Shown piece by piece: positions 8,562 to 17,911 of a stretch of 64,000 nucleotides of DNA. The notes under the pieces are model-generated. The model worked only from the letters and a program-made list of their open reading frames with translations, made no database searches and was not told the DNA's origin. The translations under genes and the position numbers were made by a program. Source of the DNA: Niallia taxi (lineage in GTDB: Bacteria; Bacillota; Bacilli; Bacillales; Cytobacillaceae); the NCBI RefSeq assembly GCF_032818155.1, contig NZ_CP102589.1, forward strand, positions 1,846,001 to 1,910,000, written 5' to 3'. The stretch's first letter is position 1. Each line of letters starts with the position of its first letter.

Positions 8562-9605
8562 ATGAATAAAAAGTTCTTAACGAAAATTTCTGCCGTAATT
8601 TCCGCCTGTATCATTCTAGCACCGTTAGCGGATGTGGAGCATAAAGCGGAAGCATTCACAAATCAAGTGGTTCAGCAAGGTGCTGTTGGAGATGATGTCA
8701 TCGAACTGCAAGCAAGGCTCCAATATATAGGATTTTATAATGGCAAAATTGATGGAGTCTTCGGCTGGAAAACATATTGGGCATTAAGAAATTTCCAATA
8801 TGAATTTGGGTTGCCGATTGACGGAATGGCAGGCTGGCAAACGAAACTAAAACTAGCAAAAGCATCAAAGTATAATGAACAATTTGTTAAAGAACAAATT
8901 AACAGTGGGAAGAAATTCAGCCATTATGGCGGAGTGGATTTGAATAAACAAAAAACACCTAAAAACACGAACAATAAGGCTGCCGGCAATGCGAATAAAG
9001 GAAATGCAGCACCTAGTAAAAATTCTAACGCTAACGCAAACAAGGCTCCGAGCAGCAACAATCAAAAATCCGCAAATCAGCCGAAAACGAACAATGCTGG
9101 AGCAAATAAAGCAACCACTAATAATAATACAACAACAAAAAACACAACTAACAATAATGCAAAAACAACTCCAACGAAATCTGCCCAAAATAATGGCGGC
9201 GAGGTTGTGAAGAAGCAAACACCGACAGCGGCGAATGTACCTAACGGATTCTCTCAAAATGATATTCAGCTGATGGCAAATGCCGTTTACGGTGAATCAA
9301 GAGGTGAACCTTATATTGGTCAAGTAGCAGTAGCTTCCGTCATTTTAAACCGTGTAAGCAGTGCTTCCTTCCCAAATACAGTGTCAGGGGTTATTTTTGA
9401 ACCGAGGGCATTTACAGCAGTTGCAGATGGACAAATTTGGCTCACACCAAATGAAACGGCAAAAAAAGCAGTGCTTGACGCAATCAATGGATGGGACCCT
9501 ACAGGAAATGCTATTTACTATTTTAATCCAGATACAGCAACAAGTGGCTGGATTTGGTCAAGGCCGCAAATCAAGCAAATAGGCAAGCACATATTCTGTA
9601 AATAA
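8562..9605 (+). CDS. sleB: Spore cortex-lytic enzyme SleB
   Basis: Order of parts: signal peptide (about residues 1-32), peptidoglycan-binding domain (about 38-105, GDDVIELQARLQYIGFYNGK), a very Asn/Lys/Thr-rich linker (about 127-225), and a catalytic Hydrolase_2 domain (about 228-347) with the catalytic glutamate in NAVYGESRGEP. It is a lytic transglycosylase acting on cortex muramic-lactam during germination. At 347 residues it is longer than the B. subtilis protein (about 305), because of the linker. It pairs with ypeB 17 bp downstream. Expression is expected in the forespore under sigma-G; I saw no convincing consensus upstream. Confidence 0.95.
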   Translation: MNKKFLTKISAVISACIILAPLADVEHKAEAFTNQVVQQGAVGDDVIELQARLQYIGFYNGKIDGVFGWKTYWALRNFQYEFGLPIDGMAGWQTKLKLAKASKYNEQFVKEQINSGKKFSHYGGVDLNKQKTPKNTNNKAAGNANKGNAAPSKNSNANANKAPSSNNQKSANQPKTNNAGANKATTNNNTTTKNTTNNNAKTTPTKSAQNNGGEVVKKQTPTAANVPNGFSQNDIQLMANAVYGESRGEPYIGQVAVASVILNRVSSASFPNTVSGVIFEPRAFTAVADGQIWLTPNETAKKAVLDAINGWDPTGNAIYYFNPDTATSGWIWSRPQIKQIGKHIFCK

Positions 9606-9621
9606 AAGGGGTGAACGTTAA

Positions 9622-10968
9622 ATGCTTAGAGGGATTATGATAGGCGTATTGACAATCGGGGTTGCTGGTGCAGCTTTTTGGGGCTATCAAGAGCATAAAG
9701 AAAAAAACGCGGTGTTAATGAATGCGGAAAACAGTTATCAACGAGCTTTTCATGATTTATCGTATCAAATAGACCTTTTGCATGATCAAATTGGTACAAC
9801 ACTTGCCATGAATTCACAGGAATCACTTTCACCGGCATTAGCAGAGGTGTGGAGAATCACGTCAAACGCTCATAGTGATGTTGGCCAGCTTCCGCTCACA
9901 TTATTGCCATTTAACAAAACAGAGGAGTTTTTGGCGAATATTGGAGACTTCAGCTACCGTACTGCCGTAAGAAATCTTGATGATGATCCACTGACAGATA
10001 AGGAATACAAATCACTGAAAAAACTATATGGTGATGCAAAAGATATTCAAGATGAACTGCGCAACGTGCAGCATTTAGTACTTGAAAACAACCTGCGCTG
10101 GATGGATGTAGAAATGGCCTTGGCAACAAATAAGCAAGGTGATAATACTATTATTGATGGATTAAAGACAGTGGAAGAAAAAGTCGATGGTTATCAGGAA
10201 ACTACCTTTGGAGTTACTAATGTTAATATGGAGAAAAAGGACGAAAACTTCAGTAATTTGGAAGGAAAGACGATAACGAAAAAGGAAGCACAGAAAATTG
10301 CGGAGAATTATGCAGATTTTAAAGGCGACTTGGATGTGAACATCACTGAAAATGGAGAAGGTGCAGGGTACGGCTTCTACAGTGTTGCACTAAAAGAAAA
10401 AGACTCAGGAGTAGAAGCAAATATGGATATAACGAAAAAGGGTGGTTACCCTATTTGGTCCATCGTTTCTAGAGAAGTAAATAAACAAAAAATCAGCTTA
10501 AATGATGCAAGCAACAAAGCCGTTGGTTTTTTGAAAAAACATGATTTTAAAGATTTGGCATTGTTTGAAAGTATGCAATATGATAATATCGGTGTCTTTA
10601 CCTTTGTGACAGAGGAAAATGGGGTGAAAATTTACCCTGACAGCATTAAGATAAAGGTCGCGCTTGATAACGGCAATATTGTAGGCTTTGCTGCAGAAGA
10701 TTACTTAAAACAGCATAAGAAACGGGATATTCCAGATCCTGTTATTTCAAAAGCTGAGGCACAAGATAAAATCAGCAAAAAAGTGAAAATAATGCAGGAT
10801 GGTTTAGCGGTCATAATTAATGATTTGAATCAAGAAGTGCTTTGCTATGAATTTATCGGGACATTGGATGATGATACGTACCGTATTTATATTAATGCAG
10901 AAACAAGCACAGAAGAAAAAGTGGAAAAACTTAAAAACGCTGAACCACTGTATGATGAAGTCGTTTAA
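9622..10968 (+). CDS. ypeB: Germination protein YpeB, partner of SleB
   Basis: A 448-residue protein with an N-terminal signal anchor (GIMIGVLTIGVAGAAFWGY), a long helical domain, and C-terminal PepSY-type repeats (about 218-280, 287-360 and 372-440). YpeB and SleB depend on each other for stable presence in the spore; YpeB is cleaved on germination. It is co-transcribed with sleB (17-bp gap) and followed by a hairpin. The start is ATG 9622 behind AAAAGGGGTGA. Confidence 0.93.
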   Translation: MLRGIMIGVLTIGVAGAAFWGYQEHKEKNAVLMNAENSYQRAFHDLSYQIDLLHDQIGTTLAMNSQESLSPALAEVWRITSNAHSDVGQLPLTLLPFNKTEEFLANIGDFSYRTAVRNLDDDPLTDKEYKSLKKLYGDAKDIQDELRNVQHLVLENNLRWMDVEMALATNKQGDNTIIDGLKTVEEKVDGYQETTFGVTNVNMEKKDENFSNLEGKTITKKEAQKIAENYADFKGDLDVNITENGEGAGYGFYSVALKEKDSGVEANMDITKKGGYPIWSIVSREVNKQKISLNDASNKAVGFLKKHDFKDLALFESMQYDNIGVFTFVTEENGVKIYPDSIKIKVALDNGNIVGFAAEDYLKQHKKRDIPDPVISKAEAQDKISKKVKIMQDGLAVIINDLNQEVLCYEFIGTLDDDTYRIYINAETSTEEKVEKLKNAEPLYDEVV

Positions 10969-10970
10969 AC

Positions 10971-11012
10971 AAAAAGCGGTAGGATAGTACTATTTCCTGC
11001 TGCTTTTTGCCT
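10971..11012 (+). terminator. Terminator after sleB-ypeB
   Basis: 14-bp stem AAAAAGCGGTAGGA / TCCTGCTGCTTTTT with two wobble pairs. The T-run is short and interrupted. Confidence 0.7.
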
Positions 11013-11116
11013 GTCGTTTTTAAGGTGACTATTGATATCCGTCAATTTTCTGCGATAATATAGGTAAAAAGAATTACTATAAACTATTAAATTGCACAAG
11101 AAGGCGTGGTACTACA

Positions 11117-11779
11117 GTGATAAATATTGGAGATACTTTAATTTTAGAACCGGCTCATAGTGAAGCTCCAGAACAATATAAATGCCGTTTAGTCGAGATG
11201 AACGACAACGAAATTTTTATTGATTATCCTATTAATTCGAAAACAAAAAAAGCCGTATTCCTGCTTAATGGCACACAGCTGAAGGTCAGCTTCGTAACAA
11301 GCCATGGAACAGTTTACATGTTCGATTCAGAAATAATAGGGCGCGAAAAGCAAGGGAATATTCCGATGTTAATACTGCATTATCCTCCGAAAGACCAGTG
11401 GATTAAGATCCAAAGGAGAGAGTATGTAAGGGTGGAAACGAGTGTGGATGTTGCGATTACTTCCATTGATAATGAACTAAAACCGTTTGCTACGATTACA
11501 ACAGACATAAGTGCAGGTGGTGCTGCAATCCTTGTTCCAAAGGATTCTAATATGAAGGCAGAAACAATTGTTGAGCCGTACTTTGTTCTACCGATGCAAA
11601 ACGGCGAATATTACTACCCGAAAGTACAAGCACATGTCAAAAGTATTTTTCATCATAATGAAACACACAACAAAGCGCCGCTAGAGTTCCTTGAAGTAAG
11701 TCCTGCTGATAGACAGCTATTCTTGCGTTTTTGCTTTGACCGTCAACTGTCATTCCGTAAGAAAGGCTTAGAACTCTGA
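11117..11779 (+). CDS. ypfA: PilZ-domain c-di-GMP receptor YpfA (MotI/DgrA)
   Basis: A 220-residue protein with an N-terminal YcgR-like domain and a C-terminal PilZ domain. The c-di-GMP-binding elements are visible: RREYVRV (RxxxR) near residue 100 and DISAGGAAI (D/NxSxxG) near 135. In B. subtilis YpfA binds MotA when loaded with c-di-GMP and acts as a flagellar clutch. A cheR gene at 25.9 kb shows the organism has chemotaxis genes. The start is GTG 11117 behind AAGAAGGCG. The symbol rests on synteny with ypeB and ypfB. Confidence 0.88.
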   Translation: MINIGDTLILEPAHSEAPEQYKCRLVEMNDNEIFIDYPINSKTKKAVFLLNGTQLKVSFVTSHGTVYMFDSEIIGREKQGNIPMLILHYPPKDQWIKIQRREYVRVETSVDVAITSIDNELKPFATITTDISAGGAAILVPKDSNMKAETIVEPYFVLPMQNGEYYYPKVQAHVKSIFHHNETHNKAPLEFLEVSPADRQLFLRFCFDRQLSFRKKGLEL

Positions 11780-11807
11780 ATAAACTGTTCATCATATTCC
11801 GATACTA
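11778..11807 (+). promoter_or_regulatory. Candidate sigma-G promoter for ypfB
   Basis: GAATA, 18 bp, GATACTA. This is close to the sigma-G consensus GHATR-N18-CATNHTA, with one mismatch. It overlaps the ypfA stop and lies 41 bp before ypfB. Confidence 0.35.
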
Positions 11808-11847
11808 ATATTAGGTAAAATAAGCAAATACAAGTGGAGGTATCGGA

Positions 11848-12030
11848 ATGAAGCGTTTTGAACGGTTATTGATTAAGCTAATTGCCATCCAACTGTTTTT
11901 TTTGCTAGCGGGACAAGTACTTATATCTGCAAACATACTACCGGGATTACAAACTCTTGCCCAATATGAAGGCGTAACTGAGTCGAATTATACCTCTATA
12001 CTGGAAACAATCGGACTTAACCAGAAATAA
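11848..12030 (+). CDS. ypfB: Small membrane protein YpfB
   Basis: A 60-residue protein starting MKRFERLLIKLIAIQLFFLL, with a single transmembrane segment (about residues 8-30) and a short polar tail. It has a good ribosome binding site (GGAGG) and its own terminator, so it is a real short gene. Position between ypfA and cmk matches B. subtilis ypfB. The function is unknown; the upstream sigma-G-like promoter suggests a possible forespore role. Confidence 0.75.
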   Translation: MKRFERLLIKLIAIQLFFLLAGQVLISANILPGLQTLAQYEGVTESNYTSILETIGLNQK

Positions 12031-12037
12031 TACATGA

Positions 12038-12072
12038 AAAACCTTTCGATATGGGATTTGAAAGGTTTTTTT
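12038..12072 (+). terminator. Terminator after ypfB
   Basis: Perfect stem AAAACCTTTC / GAAAGGTTTT followed by Ts. Confidence 0.92.
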
Positions 12073-12236
12073 AAATCATATGAATCCACAAAAAAATAGT
12101 ATGGATTTTAATAGGTTTAATCAACAAATAAAAACATAAAATATGATAAAATAAACTTGCGAATAATAATTTGTTCTAAGTAAATTCAATAATTCACGTT
12201 GAATACGAAGAATGGATAAGGTTTCTAGGAGGAAAT

Positions 12237-12914
12237 ATGGATAAGAAAATCAGCATTGCAATAGATGGACCGGCAGCAGCCGGAAAAAGCACTGTAGCGA
12301 AAATTGTGGCAGAACAGCTCGGTTATATATATATCGATACTGGGGCGATGTACAGAGCACTAACCCTTAAGGCTATAAACAATGAAATAAGCTTAGAGGA
12401 TGAGGCAGCATTGGTAGATATGCTTTCAAGTACATCAATTGAGCTGTTTCCCGGCGAAAAAGGGCAAAAAATCTTCTTGGACAGTATGGATGTCACAGAA
12501 GATATTCGCAGAAGCAATGTAACTAACTCGGTGTCTATTGCTGCTAAGCATAAAGAAGTGCGTGAAGAAATGGTTCGCAGACAACAGGGGTTTGCAATTG
12601 GCGGCGGCGTGGTAATGGATGGTAGAGACATTGGAACACATGTTATACCTACAGCAGAAGTGAAGGTATTTTTGCTTGCTTCTGTCGAAGAGAGAGCAGT
12701 TAGACGCCACAATGAGAATTTGAATAAAGGCTTTGAATCAGATTTAGAGCAGTTGAAATCAGAAATAGCTGCAAGAGATAAGCTGGATTCTGAACGTGAA
12801 GTTGCTCCACTTAAAAAAGCAGATGATGCCATTGAAATTGACACTACTTCTTTGTCCATTGAGGATGTTGTAGGTAAAATTATGGGATTAACAGAGGACA
12901 AAATCACTAACTGA
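12237..12914 (+). CDS. cmk: Cytidylate kinase
   Basis: A 225-residue P-loop kinase phosphorylating CMP and dCMP. The Walker A motif is [15 protein letters not shown], followed by the substrate-binding [11 protein letters not shown] and the [10 protein letters not shown] motif, all diagnostic of bacterial Cmk. The ribosome binding site is AGGAGG at 12227-12232, before ATG 12237. It precedes the S1-domain gene, as in B. subtilis. Confidence 0.96.
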   Translation: MDKKISIAIDGPAAAGKSTVAKIVAEQLGYIYIDTGAMYRALTLKAINNEISLEDEAALVDMLSSTSIELFPGEKGQKIFLDSMDVTEDIRRSNVTNSVSIAAKHKEVREEMVRRQQGFAIGGGVVMDGRDIGTHVIPTAEVKVFLLASVEERAVRRHNENLNKGFESDLEQLKSEIAARDKLDSEREVAPLKKADDAIEIDTTSLSIEDVVGKIMGLTEDKITN

Positions 12915-13093
12915 TGTCCTCTGATTACCTGATAATGCACGCTAGTGTTTCTTACTTGACAAATAATCACATTTATAAGAAGTTAGATAGAAGAAATAAA
13001 TTTTTATTATTCTATTAATTTTTTATGAAAGCTATATGGGATAAGCAACCTGCTGCATAAAATTCCAATAGAAAAGTTGAAGGAGGAGTACAT

Positions 13094-14236
13094 ATGTCTG
13101 AAGAATTAAATGATATTGTCGTTCATAATTACACAGTTGGAGACCGAGTTTCCGGTAAGGTTACAAAGGTTGAAGAGAAGCAAGTTATTGTCGCGATTAC
13201 TGACAGCAAACTGGATGGAATCATTCCAATCAGCGAATTATCAAGCCTTCATATTGAAAAGGCTGAAGATGTTGTATCAGAAGGTGAAGAGCTTGACCTT
13301 CAAGTAATTAAAGTAGAAGAGGATGCTCTTGTTCTGTCAAAAAGAAAAGTAGATGCAGAAAAAGCTTGGGAAAGCTTAGAAGAGAGATTTAATTCTGGCG
13401 AAATCTTTGATGCAGAAGTGAAGGATGTCGTTAAGGGCGGTCTTGTTGTTGATTTAGGCGTACGCGGTTTTGTCCCTGCTTCCCTTGTGGAAGCTCATTA
13501 TGTGGAAGACTTTTCTGACTACAAAGGCAAAACCATCTCCTTTAAAATTGTCGAATTGGAAAAGGATAAAAATCGTTTGATTCTTTCTCATAAGGCTGTT
13601 ATTGAAGAGCAAAAGAGCAAACAAAAACAAAATGTGCTTGAATCATTGCAGGAAGGGCAAACACTTCAAGGCGTTGTTCAAAGAATAACTGATTTTGGTG
13701 CGTTTGTTGATTTAGGTGGAATTGACGGGTTGGTTCACATCTCTCAACTTTCACATGAGCATATCACAAAACCTTCTGATGTTGTCCAGGAAGGTCAAGA
13801 AGTGAATGTGAAAATCTTGAGTGTTGACCGCAATAATGATCGCATTTCCTTGTCTATTAAGGATACTTTGCCAGGGCCGTGGGCAAATATTGCTGAAAAA
13901 GCGGAAAAAGGCAGTGTTTTAGAAGGAACAGTTAAACGCATTGTGTCATATGGTGCATTTGTTGAAGTATTCCCAGGTGTTGAAGGACTTGTTCATATTT
14001 CACAAATTGCTCATAAACACATCGGAACACCGCATGAAGTTCTTAAAGAAGGTCAAACTGTTCAAGTGAAAGTACTTGATGTAAATGAAGAGGAACAACG
14101 ACTTTCATTAAATATCAAAGACTTGACTGAAAAAGAGCAGGAAGAAGATGAAGTATATGAGCTTCCAGAAGAATCAAAAGGCTTCCAGCTGGGAGATATG
14201 ATTGGGGAGCAATTGAAAAAATTAAAGCAACAATAA
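13094..14236 (+). CDS. ypfD: S1-domain RNA-binding protein YpfD (RpsA-like)
   Basis: A 380-residue protein with four S1 repeats. They start near residues 16 ([18 protein letters not shown]), 102 ([18 protein letters not shown]), 187 ([18 protein letters not shown]) and 272 ([18 protein letters not shown]). Proteobacterial S1 has six repeats, so this is the short Bacillus form, often annotated as 30S ribosomal protein S1 homologue. It probably binds RNA or ribosomes; a true translation-initiation role is not established. The ribosome binding site AGGAGGAG supports ATG 13094. Confidence 0.93.
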   Translation: MSEELNDIVVHNYTVGDRVSGKVTKVEEKQVIVAITDSKLDGIIPISELSSLHIEKAEDVVSEGEELDLQVIKVEEDALVLSKRKVDAEKAWESLEERFNSGEIFDAEVKDVVKGGLVVDLGVRGFVPASLVEAHYVEDFSDYKGKTISFKIVELEKDKNRLILSHKAVIEEQKSKQKQNVLESLQEGQTLQGVVQRITDFGAFVDLGGIDGLVHISQLSHEHITKPSDVVQEGQEVNVKILSVDRNNDRISLSIKDTLPGPWANIAEKAEKGSVLEGTVKRIVSYGAFVEVFPGVEGLVHISQIAHKHIGTPHEVLKEGQTVQVKVLDVNEEEQRLSLNIKDLTEKEQEEDEVYELPEESKGFQLGDMIGEQLKKLKQQ

Positions 14237-14253
14237 TAGTATAGAGCTGTCTT

Positions 14254-14301
14254 AAAAAGAGCAGTTCCTTCTCCGTTATGAGAAGGGACCGCTCTTTTTT
14301 T
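14254..14301. terminator. Terminator between ypfD and ypzI
   Basis: Stem AAAGAGCAGTTCCTTCTC / GAGAAGGGACCGCTCTTT (one mismatch, one wobble) followed by Ts. It can serve both convergent genes. Confidence 0.88.
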
Positions 14302-14309
14302 ATGGGAAT

Positions 14310-14456
14310 TTATTCACTGTATTTATTATCGTTTAATGCGCGGCCTTCCGCAGGGCTTTGCAATCTTGTCGCCCCATTATAATGGATTGCCTGATCTCTG
14401 TCAGATTCTACACGATGACTTTTCTTTAACTTTTTTTCTTGTCGATCTTTACCCAC
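14310..14456 (-). CDS. ypzI: Small conserved protein YpzI
   Basis: A short gene on the reverse strand: 48 residues starting GTG, reading (M)GKDRQEKKLKKSHRVESD and ending NDNKYSE. It is hydrophilic and very basic at the N-terminus. The ribosome binding site is AGGGGGTG, about 8 bases before GTG 14456. Position between the S1-domain gene and yphA matches B. subtilis ypzI. The function is unknown. The fni/ypgA gene found here in B. subtilis is not present. Confidence 0.75.
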   Translation of the reverse strand: MGKDRQEKKLKKSHRVESDRDQAIHYNGATRLQSPAEGRALNDNKYSE

Positions 14457-14599
14457 TTAAACACACCCCCTAACAATAGAATGATATATAATACTACACT
14501 TTATACAGACAATTTCCCTGTGTTTTTACTTGCCTGCTTTTTTCTTAGTTTAAAGTACATATTAAATTGACATAATGGAAAAAGTAGGAGTGTGAACAG

Positions 14600-15208
14600 A
14601 TGATGGAAGGTAATTGGTTTTATTGGTTCGCGTGGATGCTTTGGGTAATATCGACCTTTATGATGGACAAGGATAATCGAAATAGGTTTTTTTACGCATC
14701 CATATTATTAGTTGCAATGATTTTATTTCCTTATCATTTTTTTATAGGCGGTGTGGAAGTATCCGTCTTGTTGTTAATTCAATTAGTAGCAGCATTTATA
14801 TTTGCCTCAAGACTGAAGCTATCTCTGCAGCTGTTTTCCGTGTTAACTTCGTTTATGACAATGCTTGCATATGTTTCTTTTCAGCTATTGAGCATTCTTG
14901 ATCCAGTGTGGCTGATTGCTGACAAAAGGTTGCTGTTAGCTGCAACGCTTGTCCTATTAGCCCTTTTATTACATAAGTCTGTATTCTGCCAAGTCATAAT
15001 GATTGTATTAGGAAGCTCATTTGGTGAGGTATTGTATGGCGGCTTGCTGCATTATTATCGTATGGATGCTGGAATTGGGACACCTGCCTATTTTGACAGT
15101 TTGCTTATAGGGATTAGCAGTGTGGCTGTACTTCACATGATGAAAGTCTTTCTTGCAAGATTGGAACAGCATATTTATTTACTTGAAAAGGAGAAGCAAA
15201 AACTATGA
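14600..15208 (+). CDS. yphA: YphA-like polytopic membrane protein
   Basis: A 202-residue protein that is mostly hydrophobic, with about six predicted membrane segments and a short charged C-terminus ending KEKQKL. No catalytic motif is seen. Its stop overlaps the yphB ATG by 4 bases, so the two are probably translated together. Length and order agree with B. subtilis yphA. Given its partner's sporulation link, a role in the spore envelope is possible but inferred. Confidence 0.75.
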   Translation: MMEGNWFYWFAWMLWVISTFMMDKDNRNRFFYASILLVAMILFPYHFFIGGVEVSVLLLIQLVAAFIFASRLKLSLQLFSVLTSFMTMLAYVSFQLLSILDPVWLIADKRLLLAATLVLLALLLHKSVFCQVIMIVLGSSFGEVLYGGLLHYYRMDAGIGTPAYFDSLLIGISSVAVLHMMKVFLARLEQHIYLLEKEKQKL

Positions 15209-16098
15209 TGACTACATTTACATATCCGATCATGTTCGGACTCGTGATTGGAACTGCCCTCCGCATGTTTATGCTTCGTACAGATTACCGACAGTATCCA
15301 ACATATTTGCATGGGAAGATTATACATATTGCCCTTGGGTTTATCGCAGCTGGTCTAGGTACAGTCGCCATTCCCTCTATATTAGACAAGGATTTCACTG
15401 CAGTGACCTTCTTAACTGTCGCAGCATCACAATTTCGCGATGTTCGCAACATGGAGCGAAACACACTAACAGAGCTAGATAGCTATGAAATGGTTCCGCG
15501 CGGGAAGACATATATTGAAGGGATTGCAATTGCCTTTGAAAGCAGAAACTATCTTGTTATGTTTGCGAGCCTGCTTAGCACCTTTGGATATATAACCTTT
15601 CAAATCTGGGGAGGCATAGTCGCTGCTATTATCTCCTTTTTTATTAGCCGGAAGCTGATGTCTGGTGGAAAGCTTCGTGACATTGTAACAATCGATTATG
15701 TTGAGCCGAGATTCGATGGACCGGGTCTTTATGTTGATAATATTTATATCATGAATATCGGGATACCAGCACGGCAGGAGGAAGTATTGAAATATGGTAT
15801 GGGCTTTATCCTGACACCAAAGAATTTCAATGCACGAACAACAATTGCTAATCTTGGGCAAAGACAGGCTATTTTGTATGATGTCTCAACAGCTTTAGGA
15901 GTGTACAGGGATTCGGGAACACCTGCATTGGTACCCTTGGCGAAAAGAGACTTAGAGGATGGAAGGGTTGCTGTGTTTATTTTGCCGCAAAACAACGAAA
16001 AGGAAAAAGCGCTTGAAATAATTGGCGCTGTCCCTACCCTTGAAAATGCCATCCGTATGCCGAGCAAAAGGCTGCGACGGGAGGAAGAAGCACGGTGA
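15205..16098 (+). CDS. yphB: YIEGIA-family membrane protein YphB (SeaA)
   Basis: A 297-residue protein with several N-terminal membrane segments (first about 130 residues) and a soluble C-terminal domain. The family-defining YIEGIA motif is at about residues 103-108 (KTYIEGIAIAFE). This family occurs in spore formers, and the B. subtilis homologue is linked to sporulation. It is flanked on both sides by 4-base overlaps with yphA and the next small gene, a tight three-gene operon. The molecular function is unknown. Confidence 0.85.
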   Translation: MMTTFTYPIMFGLVIGTALRMFMLRTDYRQYPTYLHGKIIHIALGFIAAGLGTVAIPSILDKDFTAVTFLTVAASQFRDVRNMERNTLTELDSYEMVPRGKTYIEGIAIAFESRNYLVMFASLLSTFGYITFQIWGGIVAAIISFFISRKLMSGGKLRDIVTIDYVEPRFDGPGLYVDNIYIMNIGIPARQEEVLKYGMGFILTPKNFNARTTIANLGQRQAILYDVSTALGVYRDSGTPALVPLAKRDLEDGRVAVFILPQNNEKEKALEIIGAVPTLENAIRMPSKRLRREEEAR

Positions 16099-16280
16099 CA
16101 ATTGAAAAGTATATTTTAGCAGCTATTACAACAAAACCGGACAAAGTAGCACCAGGAACTGGCGTCTTTTATTGCAGTGATGTTAATGAAATGGAAGCAG
16201 TTGCAACAAACCTGGAGGCGATTCTTGACGGAATAGCCCATAAAATTAGTGAGGACGTATTTATTATCGTCAAGCATTGA
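16095..16280 (+). CDS. Small partner protein of the YIEGIA family protein
   Basis: A 61-residue soluble protein beginning with a GTG that overlaps the yphB stop by 4 bases (GTGA). Sequence features: MTIEKYILAAITTKPDKVAP, then GVFYCSDVNEME and the end FIIVKH. It resembles the short proteins annotated as capping complex subunit for YIEGIA, encoded beside this gene in many spore formers; that assignment is from memory and context. Strict coupling suggests equal stoichiometry with YphB. Confidence 0.7.
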   Translation: MTIEKYILAAITTKPDKVAPGTGVFYCSDVNEMEAVATNLEAILDGIAHKISEDVFIIVKH

Positions 16281-16382
16281 CTTATCAGGGTATTAGGAAA
16301 ACTATGTATAGGCCATCTCCCCCTACAATAAACAAATTTCTAGCTCTTGCCTGTACAAGGCCACTCTGTTAAGATATATTAG

Positions 16383-16426
16383 TTAGGGGACTGCCTCAAA
16401 AAATAGGTAATCCCCTAATTGTTTTT
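16383..16426 (+). terminator. Terminator after yphA-yphB operon
   Basis: Stem TTAGGGGA / TCCCCTAA with a 20-nt loop that contains a further TGCCT / AGGTA pairing, then TTGTTTTT. The remaining 16427-16586 holds no recognised feature. Confidence 0.75.
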
Positions 16427-16586
16427 AGTTAGTTTGAAAAAGGTGGCATTTAAACAATTTTTATTTCCTTATGATAGACACAAACACAAGGCAATAAATT
16501 AGCAGCTTGGAATAACAAATATACATAGTATTTTGTGAACATAAAGCAAAACAGACTATTTGAAGTATGGAAGGGTGTAAGTAAGA

Positions 16587-17897
16587 ATGGCGAAACCTGT
16601 AATAGCAATAGTAGGAAGGCCTAACGTAGGTAAGTCTACTATTTTCAATAGAATTGTTGGAGAAAGAATCTCCATTGTAGAAGATATTCCTGGAGTAACA
16701 AGAGATAGAATATACAGCTCAGCAGACTGGCTGAATCATGATTTCAATCTAATCGATACTGGCGGAATTGACATTGGTGATGAGCCGTTTCTTGATCAAA
16801 TTAGAGCACAGGCAGAGATTGCAATTGACGAGGCAGATGTTATCATTTTCATCACAAATGGCCGTGAGGGAGTAACAGCTGCTGATGAAGAGGTTGCAAA
16901 AATCCTTTATCGTGCAAAGAAACCTGTTGTTCTTGCGGTTAATAAAATTGATAATCCAGAGATGCGTGAGCAAATTTATGATTTCTACTCATTAGGATTT
17001 GGCGAGCCAATGCCAATTTCAGGATCACATGGCTTAGGTCTTGGGGACCTTCTGGATGAAGCAGCTAATCATTTCCCGAAAGGAAATGGACAAGAATATG
17101 ATGATGATGTTATTAAGTTCTCCCTTATCGGACGCCCGAACGTCGGGAAATCCTCACTAGTAAACGCCATGCTTGGAGAAGACAGGGTAATTGTCAGCAA
17201 TATTGCTGGTACAACAAGGGATGCGATTGACTCTCAAGTAACTGTAAACGGTGAAAAGTACGTAATCATTGATACTGCCGGAATGAGAAAAAAAGGGAAA
17301 GTGTATGAAAGCACAGAGAAATACAGTGTGCTGCGTGCATTAAGAGCGATTGAAAGATCAGACGTTGTTTTAGTTGTTATTGACGGAGAAGAAGGCATTA
17401 TCGAGCAAGACAAAAAAATCGCAGGCTATGCACATGAAGCTGGCAGAGCTGTCATCATTGTTGTAAATAAATGGGATGCTGTCGAAAAAGACGAAAAGAC
17501 AATGAAAACATTTGAACAAAATATTAGAGAGCATTTCCTATTCTTGGATTATGCACCAATTGTGTTCTTGTCTGCTAAAACGAAAAAACGTATTCATACA
17601 TTAATTCCGATGATTAATGTTGCGAGTCAAAACCATACATTAAGGGTAGAGACAAGTGTATTAAATGATGTTGTTATGGATGCTGTTGCGATGAATCCAA
17701 CACCAACTGATAAAGGAAAACGTTTGAAAATTTACTATACGACTCAAGTTGCAGTCGGACCGCCAACATTTGTTGTATTTGTTAATGATCCTGAGCTAAT
17801 GCATTTCTCTTATGAGCGTTTCTTACAGAACCGTATACGAGATGCTTTTGGCTTTGAAGGAACACCAATAAGAATTTTTGCGCGTGAAAGAAAATAA
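16587..17897 (+). CDS. der: Ribosome-assembly GTPase Der (EngA)
   Basis: A 436-residue protein with two tandem GTPase domains and a C-terminal KH-like domain. G1 motifs are [12 protein letters not shown] (residue 10) and [12 protein letters not shown] (about 183). G3 is DTGG and DTAG; G4 is NKID and NKWD. Der acts in 50S subunit maturation and is essential in B. subtilis. The start is ATG 16587 after GGAAGGGTG. It sits directly upstream of gpsA, as expected. Confidence 0.97.
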   Translation: MAKPVIAIVGRPNVGKSTIFNRIVGERISIVEDIPGVTRDRIYSSADWLNHDFNLIDTGGIDIGDEPFLDQIRAQAEIAIDEADVIIFITNGREGVTAADEEVAKILYRAKKPVVLAVNKIDNPEMREQIYDFYSLGFGEPMPISGSHGLGLGDLLDEAANHFPKGNGQEYDDDVIKFSLIGRPNVGKSSLVNAMLGEDRVIVSNIAGTTRDAIDSQVTVNGEKYVIIDTAGMRKKGKVYESTEKYSVLRALRAIERSDVVLVVIDGEEGIIEQDKKIAGYAHEAGRAVIIVVNKWDAVEKDEKTMKTFEQNIREHFLFLDYAPIVFLSAKTKKRIHTLIPMINVASQNHTLRVETSVLNDVVMDAVAMNPTPTDKGKRLKIYYTTQVAVGPPTFVVFVNDPELMHFSYERFLQNRIRDAFGFEGTPIRIFARERK

Positions 17898-17911
17898 TAG
17901 AGGTGGATCTA

